Assembly (NCBI GenBank): GCA_041488455.1
Contig: JBGPPG010000018.1
Coordinates: forward strand, 1 to 38,327
Reading direction: 5' to 3'
Origin: DASQPE01 sp041488455
GTDB lineage: Bacteria; Gemmatimonadota; Gemmatimonadetes; Gemmatimonadales; GWC2-71-9
DNA length: 38,327 nt
A model generated the notes under the pieces. It searched no databases. It was not told the DNA's origin and saw nothing but the letters and a program-made list of their open reading frames with translations. The translations under genes and the position numbers were made by a program. Below, piece by piece: positions 1 through 7,895 of the stretch; the stretch's first letter is position 1, and each line of letters opens with the position of its first letter.

Positions 1-379
1 CCACCTTGTCGCCCACGGCGCCGAGCTGGCTCTGGAGACGTTCGACCCCCTCGGCCGCGTGGGCCAGCTGCACGTCGGCGCGCGTCTGGGCCTTGATCAC
101 CCGGTCGGCCTGCTCCTCTACGCCGCTGAAGCGGGCGCCCACCTGCTCGAGTCCGGCGAGGCGGCCCTCCACCCCGGCGAAGCGCTCCTGCATGGCATCG
201 AGCGCGGCCGCGGTCTCGGAGATCGATTCCAGCGATCGAAGCTGCTCGGCGGCCTTCTCGGCCCGCACGACGAGCGCCTCGAGCGCGGCGTATTCGCGAG
301 CGACCGAGCGCTCACGCTGGCTGGCGGCGCTTGCCGCCTCGGTCTCCGGACGGCGCAGACTCTTGAGAAACGTGACCAT
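1..379 (-). CDS. Coiled-coil protein, C-terminus beyond the window edge
   Basis: An open frame runs on the minus strand from an ATG at 379 off the left edge, so only the first 126 residues are visible. A GGAG about 8 bases upstream supports the start. The product begins MVTFLKSLRRPE and then becomes an uninterrupted Ala/Glu/Arg/Leu/Gln-rich helix with heptad spacing (EALVVRAEKAAEQLRSLES, VEGRLAGLEQVGARFSGVEE), which predicts a long coiled coil. There is no signal peptide or membrane segment in the visible part. It is transcribed divergently from the cytochrome c gene at 754. Function is not recognised; such proteins are often scaffolds or cell-envelope/partition accessories, but nothing here decides this. 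Confidence 0.6.
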   Translation of the reverse strand, partial: MVTFLKSLRRPETEAASAASQRERSVAREYAALEALVVRAEKAAEQLRSLESISETAAALDAMQERFAGVEGRLAGLEQVGARFSGVEEQADRVIKAQTRADVQLAHAAEGVERLQSQLGAVGDKV

Positions 380-753
380 GGCGTAGACTCCGACGGGAAG
401 CGCGCGCGGGCGGCTCGGGTGACGCGAGCCAGGACCCATGGGACCTGCTCCAACGACGATCAGCTCGCGCGCGTGGTGACTTGTTTGTGGACCAGGCTGG
501 ACTGGGGCTTTGTCTGCAACGCGTATGCCCGGCTTCAGACCGTGTGCCCGGCCATACCGGCACCCCCCAAAACGATGGGGCCGCGCGAGATGGCGTCACA
601 GACGAGGTCTCGCGGGTCGGGAATGCAACCGTTCCCGCAATGGACCGGGTGGCGCCGTGCGAGGTTACGGGCAGGTCGCAGGAGCCGCTGTGAGCCCGCT
701 CACACCCCATGCCAGGCGGGCCGCTCGTTCTCGAACCACGGAGGGAGGCATTC
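380..753. other. Divergent intergenic region
   Basis: 374 bases between the coiled-coil gene (minus) and the cytochrome c gene (plus). It contains no convincing gene. I see an inverted repeat CGGGAA-N8-TTCCCG at 618-637 and an imperfect one around 541-560 (GTGCC..GGCAC), either of which could be a regulator site. No good -35/-10 pair is visible. The purine-rich GGAGGGAGG just before 754 is the ribosome-binding site of the cytochrome gene. Confidence 0.35.
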
Positions 754-1308
754 ATGCATGAGACAGCTGGCGGCATGATCGCAATGGGCCGCGTCGCCCT
801 GAGCGCGGCGATGCTCGGGTGCCTGGTGGCGATCGGCGGTTGCGGTCGCCGGGAACCCGCCCCTTCACCGGGCGACCGCGCCGGCCCCGTGTCCGCCGAT
901 TCGGGACGGCCAACCGACATCGAGCGGGCGCCCAGGGCCGACCCCACCGTTCCGCCCGGAAAGCCCCCGGTTGGGCCCGACAGCGATCCGTACCACCCGG
1001 CGGCGCGGGATACCGTCAACGCCACCTTGTACACCGGCTGGAAGTACTACAATCACGACTGCGCCCGGTGCCACGGCCAGGATGCCGAAGGCAGCACTAT
1101 CGCGCCCTACCTGATAAGCAGCTTCCGGACCGGCCGGGTGGATCACGAGGAGTACTGGCGGGTCATGCGCGGGAGCCGGGCAGCCAACGGCATGCCGAGC
1201 TTCACCGGATCCATGGACGAGGACAAGCTCGGCGCCATCTACGAGTATCTGAAGGCGCGCAGCGAGGGCAAGGTCCATCCCGGCCGGCCGGTGGTCACGC
1301 CAAGTTGA
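754..1308 (+). CDS. Lipoprotein mono-haem cytochrome c
   Basis: 184 residues. The start at 754 is chosen because GGAGGGAGG lies 5-6 bases upstream; an in-frame start at 709 has no such site. Residues 12-30 form a lipoprotein signal ending AIGGC (Cys30), so it should be anchored to a membrane outside the cytoplasm. A Pro-rich linker (31-85) leads to a class-I-like cytochrome c domain: haem-binding CARCH at 103-107 and a candidate axial Met in NGMPSF (Met147). The final helix (DEDKLGAIYEYLKARSEG) is typical of small cytochromes c. It would act as an electron carrier or as a subunit of an alcohol/sugar dehydrogenase or oxidase; no partner enzyme adjoins it. The next gene follows after 49 bases. 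Confidence 0.85.
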   Translation: MHETAGGMIAMGRVALSAAMLGCLVAIGGCGRREPAPSPGDRAGPVSADSGRPTDIERAPRADPTVPPGKPPVGPDSDPYHPAARDTVNATLYTGWKYYNHDCARCHGQDAEGSTIAPYLISSFRTGRVDHEEYWRVMRGSRAANGMPSFTGSMDEDKLGAIYEYLKARSEGKVHPGRPVVTPS

Positions 1309-1357
1309 CAAGTCACCGTACACGCGTGACGTTCAGCCGACCCTCCCAGAGGCGAGC

Positions 1358-1870
1358 ATGACCGATCGCCGCTCCGTCGGCAACGACGGCCTTGTCCACG
1401 CCGTACGCGGAATGCTGGATGCGGCCGTGGCCCAGGCGCGGGCGGCCACCCTGCCGTGGAACTACGCCGCTCTCCTGCATCCCCGACGCCGGGTTGGCGA
1501 GCGGGGGTTCGGCGTGATCACGCTTCGGGGCGAAAGCCTCCCGCTGACGCCGGCGCTTCTGTCCGGGCTGTCGGTCGGGCCGATCTGGGTGCCGGCGGTG
1601 GGCTTCGTGCTGGTGGAGGCTGCCACGACGACCGACGAAGGAGACCAGTCCCCGGTCGAGCAGCTGGTGCTCCGGTCCGCGGAACATGCCGTCCCCATTC
1701 CCCCGGGCCTCGCGCAGGCGCTCGCTGCATCGGAGGCCGCTACCCGGGAGAACGGCTCCCCTCCGGACGAGCCGCCGCCGCTCGCTCTCCCCGCCACGCT
1801 GCACGCCGCCACAGCCATCCGCACCCTGATTCTCCTGGCCGAGGCCAGGCCACGAGGGTGGCCGGCCTAG
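1358..1870 (+). CDS. Hypothetical protein, 170 aa
   Basis: ATG at 1358 is preceded by a GAGGCGAG ribosome-binding site. The protein has a credible composition (mixed hydrophobic and charged, no signal peptide) with a central segment GVITLRGESLPLTPALLSGL followed by WVPAVGFVLVEAAT, suggesting a small globular cytoplasmic fold, and a Pro/Glu-rich stretch near residue 145. I do not recognise a family. It lies 49 bases after the cytochrome gene on the same strand and ends 19 bases before the converging permease gene. An antisense open frame overlaps it but has the Arg/Gly-rich composition of a shadow, so I prefer this strand. Confidence 0.55.
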   Translation: MTDRRSVGNDGLVHAVRGMLDAAVAQARAATLPWNYAALLHPRRRVGERGFGVITLRGESLPLTPALLSGLSVGPIWVPAVGFVLVEAATTTDEGDQSPVEQLVLRSAEHAVPIPPGLAQALAASEAATRENGSPPDEPPPLALPATLHAATAIRTLILLAEARPRGWPA

Positions 1871-1889
1871 CCGGCGACAAGCGGCCCCA

Positions 1890-3179
1890 TCAGCCCGCAC
1901 GGCTCCGCGACCGGCGGCTCCAATAGGCGTATACCGGGATCCCCAGCGCGAGCAGCAGCGTCCCCACCGCAGCATTCCGCAGATTCGCCAGCACCGAGCT
2001 CACGACGACGAAGAGCGCCGCCGTCACGAACAATCCCGCGGTCCACGGAAAGCCCGGCACGAGGAAGCCACCGGGCGACCGCCCGGCCTCCCGGTCGCGC
2101 GCGCGATAGACGAAGAGACCTGCGACGGTGAGTCCGAAGAAGATCCAGTCGGCAAACGCGACGTAGTCCACCAACTGTCCGAAGGTTCCCGAGAGCGTGA
2201 GCGCGATCGCCCACCCGGCCTGAAGCGCGATGGCCGCGGTCGGAGTCCGATGCACCGGATGGAGGCGCGCGAGGCGGGGGAAGAACACGCCGTCGGCCGC
2301 CATGGCCTGGAGCGCTCGCGGCGTGACGAGAATCACCAGATTCAGGAAGCCCAGCGTGGAGACGGCGATCCCCGCAGCGATGAGGGTCCCGCCGGTGGGA
2401 CCGAGGAGGCGCCGCATCGTGTCGGCCGCGGGCGCAGTGCTCGCCGCGAGCCCGGCAGTGCCGAGCACCCGCAGGTATGCCAGGTTCGCGAGGAGATACA
2501 CGGCCACGACTATGGCGACTCCGAGCAGCAGGGCGCGGGGCAGGTTCCGCTCGGGGTCGATGATCTCTTCCGCGAGAAAGTTGGTCTGCTGCCAGCCGCC
2601 GTAGGTGAAGAGGACGGGGACCAGGGCGGCCCCCAGGCTCACGACGATGCCCGGCAAGCCGTGGGGCGTGGGGGGCGGCGCCACCGGCGGTGACTGGGGC
2701 ACGACCGCCGACAGCCCCACCGTGATGAGCGCCGCCAGGGCCCCGAGCTTGAGCAATGTGAGCACGTTCTGGGTCACGGCCCCGGGCTTGACCCCGATCC
2801 AGTTGATCCCGCTCAGCAGAACGATGGCGCCGATCGCCACCGGAACCGTGAGTCGTGGGGGCAGGCCGGCGAGCGCCAGCGCGTAGTTCGCGAAGGTCAC
2901 CGCGACCGCGGCCATCGCACCCGTGGCGATCACCAGCAGGAGGGCCCACCCGTACAGGAACGCCGCGAGCGGGCCCCAGGTCTCCCTCAGGTACACGTAA
3001 CCGCCGCCCGCCTTGGGGCACCGCTGCCCCAGCTCCCCGAAGCAGAGCGCGCCGATCAGCGCGATCACGCCGCCGGCGATCCACGCCGCGAGGGTGAGGG
3101 CAGGCGATCCGACCCGCTCGGCGACGGTCGCGGGCGTCCGGAAGATCCCGCCACCGATGATGCCGCCGATGACGGCCAT
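1890..3179 (-). CDS. APC-superfamily amino-acid permease
   Basis: About 430 residues with some 12 hydrophobic segments. It belongs to the amino acid-polyamine-organocation superfamily, closest in style to the LAT/LysE-type exchangers. The TM1 unwinding motif reads GGIIGGGIFRTP, followed by GGVIALIGALCFGELG and PKAGGGYVYLRETWGP, which are family hallmarks. Later blocks include TYGGWQQTNFLAEEIIDPERNLPRA, a strong match to TM6 and its loop. It would move amino acids across the inner membrane. The only in-frame ATG near the N-terminus is at 3179, but recognisable sequence (YARRLGLFSGT) begins about 10 residues further upstream, where no ATG, GTG or TTG exists in this frame; see findings. The gene lies just behind the DUF6496-like gene on the same strand and ends 19 bases from the converging 170-aa gene. 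Confidence 0.85.
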   Translation of the reverse strand: MAVIGGIIGGGIFRTPATVAERVGSPALTLAAWIAGGVIALIGALCFGELGQRCPKAGGGYVYLRETWGPLAAFLYGWALLLVIATGAMAAVAVTFANYALALAGLPPRLTVPVAIGAIVLLSGINWIGVKPGAVTQNVLTLLKLGALAALITVGLSAVVPQSPPVAPPPTPHGLPGIVVSLGAALVPVLFTYGGWQQTNFLAEEIIDPERNLPRALLLGVAIVVAVYLLANLAYLRVLGTAGLAASTAPAADTMRRLLGPTGGTLIAAGIAVSTLGFLNLVILVTPRALQAMAADGVFFPRLARLHPVHRTPTAAIALQAGWAIALTLSGTFGQLVDYVAFADWIFFGLTVAGLFVYRARDREAGRSPGGFLVPGFPWTAGLFVTAALFVVVSSVLANLRNAAVGTLLLALGIPVYAYWSRRSRSRAG

Positions 3180-3220
3180 GGTGCCGGAAAAGAGACCGAG
3201 GCGCCGCGCGTAGGTCGGGG

Positions 3221-3445
3221 CTACTTCCGCTTCCTCCGGGGTACCTTTGCACCCGCTTTGCGGGCTTCTGAAAGCGCGATCGCGATGGCCTGCTTCCGGC
3301 TCTTCACTTTCCCGCCATGGCCCTTCTTCCCACTCCGCAGGGTGCCCTTCTTCTGCCGGCGCAGCTCGCGCCCCACGGCCCGCGTGGCGGCCGGGCCGTA
3401 CTTCCGCTTCGTCTTGCGCTTGGTGGACCGCCGCTTCACTGGCAT
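3221..3445 (-). CDS. Small basic DUF6496-like protein
   Basis: 74 residues, very rich in Lys and Arg. The start at 3445 has GGAGG 6 bases upstream. The C-terminal half, KSRKQAIAIALSEARKAGAK, matches the conserved motif of DUF6496-type small proteins, which are widespread in bacteria and of unknown function; their charge suggests nucleic-acid binding. The N-terminal half KRRSTKRKTKRKYG is a purely basic tail. It is transcribed divergently from lhr (113 bases apart) and its stop lies 41 bases before the first ATG of the permease gene, so the two may share a transcript. Recognition rests on one short motif. Confidence 0.75.
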   Translation of the reverse strand: MPVKRRSTKRKTKRKYGPAATRAVGRELRRQKKGTLRSGKKGHGGKVKSRKQAIAIALSEARKAGAKVPRRKRK

Positions 3446-3537
3446 GGATTCCTCCAGGTTGTGTTTCCTCCAACGTGCGAGGGGGCGGAGACCGGGTCGG
3501 TGATGGCGGGCACGACCCGAGCAGAAAGGTAGGCGGT

Positions 3538-3557
3538 GGAGGATATATTTCTAACTT
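3538..3557 (+). promoter_or_regulatory. AT-rich element immediately upstream of lhr
   Basis: GGAGGATATATTTCTAACTT is the only AT-rich island in the vicinity. TATATT at 3544-3549 looks like a -10 box, which would place transcription start at about 3556-3558, on or next to the lhr ATG, giving a leaderless message. The GGAGG at 3538-3542 is 15 bases from the ATG, too far for a normal ribosome-binding site. No clear -35 is visible. Confidence 0.35.
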
Positions 3558-6500
3558 ATGGTAATGTCCGGGTTTCATCCCGTCGTTCAGCGCTGGTTCT
3601 CCGATCGTCTGGGCGCGCCCACGCCGCCGCAGCGCCGCGGCTGGGAAGCCATTCGCGCCGGCCATGACACCCTGATCGCGGCACCCACCGGCTCGGGCAA
3701 GACGCTGGCCGCGTTCCTGATTGCCCTCGACGAGCTGCTGCGCGAAAGCCTGGCGGGCACGCTCCCGGAGGAAACCCGGGTGGTGTACGTCTCGCCGCTG
3801 AAGGCGCTCAGCACGGACGTGCACCGGAACCTCGCGGAGCCCCGGCGGGAGATCCGGCGGCTGGCGGAAGAGATGGGATTCGGCGCTCCCCGGCTCACGG
3901 CCGCGGTGCGCTCCGGCGATACCCCGGCCGCCGAGCGCGCGGCCATGCTCAAGTCCCCGCCCCACATCCTCGTCACCACGCCCGAGTCACTCTATCTCCT
4001 GCTCACCGCGGAGCGGAGCCGGGAGATGCTGCGCAGTGTCCGTACCGTCATCGTAGATGAGATCCACGCGGTACTGGAGTCGCGGCGCGGCGCGCATCTG
4101 GCCCTGAGCCTCGAGCGTCTGGCCCACGTGGCGCGGCAGCCGGTGCAGCGGATCGGGCTCTCGGCGACGGTGGAGCCGATCGAGCAGGCCGCGAGCTGGC
4201 TGGTCGGCGCCGGCTTGCCGCCGGTGATCGTGAACGAGGGGCACCGCCGGCACCTCGACCTCGCGCTCGAGCTCCCGAAGTCTCCGCTCGAAGCGGTGAT
4301 GGCGGGCGAGGTGTGGACGGAGCTCTACGACCGTCTCGCGGAGTTGATCCGCGCGCACCGGACGACGCTCGTGTTCGTCAACACGCGCCGGCTTGCCGAA
4401 CGAGTGGCCCGACACCTGGCCGAGCGCGTCGGCGAGAGCGCCGTGACCGCGCACCACGGCAGCCTGGCGAAGGAAACGCGTCTCGACGCGGAGGAACGGC
4501 TCAAGGCGGGGCAGCTCAGGGCTCTCGTCGCGACGGCGTCGCTCGAGCTGGGCATCGACATCGGCCATGTGGATCTCGTGTGCCAGCTGGGATCGCCCCG
4601 GCGGATCTCGACTTTCCTCCAGCGCGTGGGGCGGTCGGGCCACACCGTTTCCGGCACGCCGAAGGGGCGGCTCTTCCCCCTGTCCCGCGACGAGCTGGTC
4701 GAGTCCACGGCGCTGCTCCGCGCGGTGAAGGACGGCAAGCTCGATCGCCTGGTCCTCCGGGACCAGCCGCTCGACGTGCTGGCCCAACAGATCGTCGCCG
4801 AATCGGCGTGCGAAGACTGGCCGGTGGACGCGGTCTTCGAGCTGGTGCGGCGCGCCTACCCCTACCGGCAGCTCGGGCGCGAGGAGTTCGAGGCCGTAGT
4901 CGGGATGCTCGCATCCGGGTTCTCCACCCGGCGCGGGCGGCGGGCGGCGCTGATCCACCACGACGCGGTGAACGGCCGGCTTCGGGGACGGCGCGGCGCG
5001 CGGCTGCTCGCGATCACCTCGGGCGGCGCGATTCCCGACACCGCCGACTACCGGGTGGTGCTCGAGCCGGAAGGCACGTTCCTCGGCACGGTCAACGAGG
5101 ACTTCGCGGTCGAGAGCACGGCGGGCGACATCTTCCAGCTCGGCAATGTCTCCTGGCGCATCCTGCGGGTGCAGCAGGGCGTGGTCCGGGTGGAGGATGC
5201 CCGTGGCCAGCCGCCGGGACTTCCGTTCTGGCTGGGCGAAGCGCCCGCGCGGAGCGCCGAGCTGTCGGCCGCGGTGTCGGAGCTGCGGGCCGAGCTGGAC
5301 CCGCGGCTCGGCGATCGCGCCGGTGCCGCAGAATGGGTGGGACACCTTCTTGGCGAAGGCGAGGACGCCCGCGCGGGCGCGGCCCAGCTCGTGGACTATC
5401 TCGCCGAGGCGCGGCGGCTGCTGGGCGTGCTCCCGACGCAGGCCACGCTGGTGGCCGAGCGGTTCTTCGATGAATCGGGCGGCATGCAGCTCGTCATTCA
5501 TTCGCCCTTCGGAAGCCGGGTGAATCGGGCGTGGGGTCTCGCGCTGCGCAAGCGCTTCTGCCGCCAGTTCAACTTCGAGCTTCAGGCGGCGGCCACCGAG
5601 GATGGGCTGCTCCTGTCTCTTGGCCCGCAGCACTCATTCCCGCTCGACACCGTCTTCCAGTTCCTCCATCCCGACACGGTGCGCGACATCCTGATACAGG
5701 CGCTGCTGGACGCGCCGATGTTCGGGACCCGCTGGCGCTGGAACGCGACCATTGCGCTCGCCATTCCGCGGAGCCGTGGTGGCCGCAAGGTGCCGCCTCA
5801 GCTCCAACGGATGGAGGCGGACGATCTGCTCGCGGCCGCGTTCCCCGACGCCGCCGCGTGCCTCGAGAACATCGCCGGCGACCGCGAGATTCCCGAGCAC
5901 CCGCTCGTGCGCCAGACGATCGACGACTGCGTCCGCGAGGCCATGGACCTGGACGGGCTGCTCGCTGTGTTGCGCCGGATCGGCACCGGAGAGATCCGCT
6001 GCGTCGCGCGGGATCTGCCGGAGCCGTCGCCGCTCGCGCACGAGATCCTGAACGCGCGGCCCTACGCCTTTCTGGACGACGCCCCGCTGGAAGAGCGCCG
6101 CACGCAGGCGGTCCAGGCGCGGCGTACCCTCGAGCCGTCCTCCGCCGACGACCTTGGCGCGCTCGACCCGGCGGCCATCGCCAGGGTGCGCGACGAGTCC
6201 TGGCCCGATGTCAGAAACGCGGACGAGCTCCACGACGCGCTGCTCACATCGGGGTTCCTCACCGAAGCGGAGGGTACGGCCGGTCGGGACGGCGTGTCCT
6301 GGCGAGAGGGCTTCGAGACGCTGGTGGCCGAGGGCCGCGCCCACCCCGTGACGGTGAGCCCGTCGGGGCCGGCGCTCTGGGTCGCGAACGAGCGGCTCGG
6401 CGAGGCACAGCCGGGGTCCCCCGATGTTCGCGAATTGGTGCGCAGCCGGCTCGGGATACTGGGTCCCGTGACGGCGGAGGCGCTGGCGGCCCCGCTCGCA

Positions 6501-7895
6501 GTGACCGAGAGCGAGGCCCAGACCGCGCTGGCGGCGCTGGAGGGAGAAGGCGTCGTGCTCCGCGGACGGTTCAGCCCCGACTCGGGAGCCTCGGCCCCGC
6601 TCGAGTGGTGCGATCGGCGGCTGCTCGCCCGAATTCACCGGTACACCCTCAACCGGCTCCGCGCAGAGATCGAGCCGGTGAGCGCGGCGGACTTCATGCG
6701 GTTCCTGTTCGCCTGGCAGCGGGTCGCTCCCGGCTACCGCGTGGCTGGTCTGAACGGCGTCGCCGCCGTGATCGAGCAGCTCGACGGGTTCGAGCTCCCG
6801 GCGGGTGCGTGGGAGGCCGACGTGCTCTCCGCGCGCTGCGAGGAGTACGATCCCGCGCTGCTCGACACGCTCTGCCTCACAGGGCGCATGGGGTGGGGGC
6901 GCTTGTCCGCGGATGGCCGGGCGGCGACCGGCCCCATTCGGTCAACCCCGGTCGCGCTCTTCCTGCGCGAGCACCTGCCCGTGTGGCTGGCCAGCAGGCC
7001 CGCGGCGTCGGTTGAGCCGCTCGCTGAGCATGCCCGGTGTGTGCTCGACGTGCTTCGCTCGCGCGGTGCCTCGTTCTTCCCGGAGCTGATCGCGGGCTCC
7101 GGTCTACTCCCGACCCACACGGAGCAGGCCCTGGCCGAGCTGGCTGCGGCGGGGCTGGTGACGTCCGACGGATTCACGGGACTGCGCGCGCTGATCACGC
7201 CGTCGGCAAAGCGGAAGCCGCTCGCGCACGCGACGCGCCGCCACCGGACGGTGCCGTTCGGGATCGAGAGCGCGGGACGGTGGTCGTTACTGGGCGGTGT
7301 GGAGTCGGGCGCGCAGGGCGGGATCGAGCAGCACGCCCGCACCCTGCTCCGCCGCTACGGGGTCATCTTCCGGCGCTTGCTCGACCGGGAGGGGAATGCG
7401 CCGCTCTGGCGCGAGCTGCTCTGGGTCTATCGGCGGCTCGAGGCGCGGGGGGAGATCCGCGGCGGCCGGTTCGTGGCGGGCATGGCGGGCGAGCAGTTCG
7501 CGCTGCCGGAGGCGGTCGGGCAGCTTCGCTCCATCCGGCGGGAGCCGGGCGCCGGCACGCTGGTAGGCCTGAGCGCGGCGGACCCTCTCAACCTCACCGG
7601 CATCATCACGCCCGGCGACCGGGTGCCGGCGCTCGCACCGAACCGGGTGCTGTATGAGGACGGGGTCCCGGTGCTGGCGGTGATCGGCGGCGAGGCCCGC
7701 CCGCTTGCCGCGGGCGCTGAGCTTCGTGTGGCTGAGCTGGCGCAGGCACTGGTGCGGAAGCGGATCACTCCGGCCTTGCGGGCGCAGCTCGCGATGTCCG
7801 GCGTCGCCGCGGGAGCGATCCCTGGACGCTCCCCCCGGCCACGGCGAGCCCGGCGTGAGCCGGCGGACGCCGGAGCCGGACGCGGTCAGGCGTAG
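3558..7895 (+). CDS. lhr: Lhr-type superfamily 2 DNA/RNA helicase
   Basis: 1445 residues, the normal size of full-length bacterial Lhr. Helicase motifs are in order: Q-motif region PTPPQRRGW, Walker A APTGSGKT (42-49), DEIH box (167-170), SAT (202-204), motif V region SLELGIDIGHVD, and motif VI QRVGRSGH (355-362). These are followed by the Lhr winged helix and core domain, and a long C-terminal part (from about 870) with further winged-helix and beta-barrel-like sequence. Lhr translocates 3' to 5' on single-stranded DNA and unwinds RNA:DNA hybrids; it is linked to DNA repair. The start could also be the ATG at 3564. Its last 10 bases overlap the stop end of the converging FAD oxidase gene. 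The gene stands alone on its strand, with a possible leaderless promoter. Confidence 0.95.
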   Translation: MVMSGFHPVVQRWFSDRLGAPTPPQRRGWEAIRAGHDTLIAAPTGSGKTLAAFLIALDELLRESLAGTLPEETRVVYVSPLKALSTDVHRNLAEPRREIRRLAEEMGFGAPRLTAAVRSGDTPAAERAAMLKSPPHILVTTPESLYLLLTAERSREMLRSVRTVIVDEIHAVLESRRGAHLALSLERLAHVARQPVQRIGLSATVEPIEQAASWLVGAGLPPVIVNEGHRRHLDLALELPKSPLEAVMAGEVWTELYDRLAELIRAHRTTLVFVNTRRLAERVARHLAERVGESAVTAHHGSLAKETRLDAEERLKAGQLRALVATASLELGIDIGHVDLVCQLGSPRRISTFLQRVGRSGHTVSGTPKGRLFPLSRDELVESTALLRAVKDGKLDRLVLRDQPLDVLAQQIVAESACEDWPVDAVFELVRRAYPYRQLGREEFEAVVGMLASGFSTRRGRRAALIHHDAVNGRLRGRRGARLLAITSGGAIPDTADYRVVLEPEGTFLGTVNEDFAVESTAGDIFQLGNVSWRILRVQQGVVRVEDARGQPPGLPFWLGEAPARSAELSAAVSELRAELDPRLGDRAGAAEWVGHLLGEGEDARAGAAQLVDYLAEARRLLGVLPTQATLVAERFFDESGGMQLVIHSPFGSRVNRAWGLALRKRFCRQFNFELQAAATEDGLLLSLGPQHSFPLDTVFQFLHPDTVRDILIQALLDAPMFGTRWRWNATIALAIPRSRGGRKVPPQLQRMEADDLLAAAFPDAAACLENIAGDREIPEHPLVRQTIDDCVREAMDLDGLLAVLRRIGTGEIRCVARDLPEPSPLAHEILNARPYAFLDDAPLEERRTQAVQARRTLEPSSADDLGALDPAAIARVRDESWPDVRNADELHDALLTSGFLTEAEGTAGRDGVSWREGFETLVAEGRAHPVTVSPSGPALWVANERLGEAQPGSPDVRELVRSRLGILGPVTAEALAAPLAVTESEAQTALAALEGEGVVLRGRFSPDSGASAPLEWCDRRLLARIHRYTLNRLRAEIEPVSAADFMRFLFAWQRVAPGYRVAGLNGVAAVIEQLDGFELPAGAWEADVLSARCEEYDPALLDTLCLTGRMGWGRLSADGRAATGPIRSTPVALFLREHLPVWLASRPAASVEPLAEHARCVLDVLRSRGASFFPELIAGSGLLPTHTEQALAELAAAGLVTSDGFTGLRALITPSAKRKPLAHATRRHRTVPFGIESAGRWSLLGGVESGAQGGIEQHARTLLRRYGVIFRRLLDREGNAPLWRELLWVYRRLEARGEIRGGRFVAGMAGEQFALPEAVGQLRSIRREPGAGTLVGLSAADPLNLTGIITPGDRVPALAPNRVLYEDGVPVLAVIGGEARPLAAGAELRVAELAQALVRKRITPALRAQLAMSGVAAGAIPGRSPRPRRARREPADAGAGRGQA

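Noticed and set aside
720..750. tRNA T-arm-like sequence (minus-strand GGTTCGAGAAC)
   Set aside because: No acceptor stem, D-arm or anticodon arm can be folded around it.
59..778. Plus-strand frame across the left edge
   Set aside because: It crosses the coiled-coil gene and the divergent promoter region and shows no protein-like pattern.
1867..3252. Minus-strand frame starting from GTG at 3252, overlapping the permease
   Set aside because: Its translation is Arg/Gly/Pro-rich without membrane helices, whereas the neighbouring frame gives a clear APC permease. The GTG is kept only as a possible frameshift clue.
3987..5633. 548-codon minus-strand open frame inside lhr
   Set aside because: Antisense to conserved helicase motifs; its composition is typical of a shadow frame.
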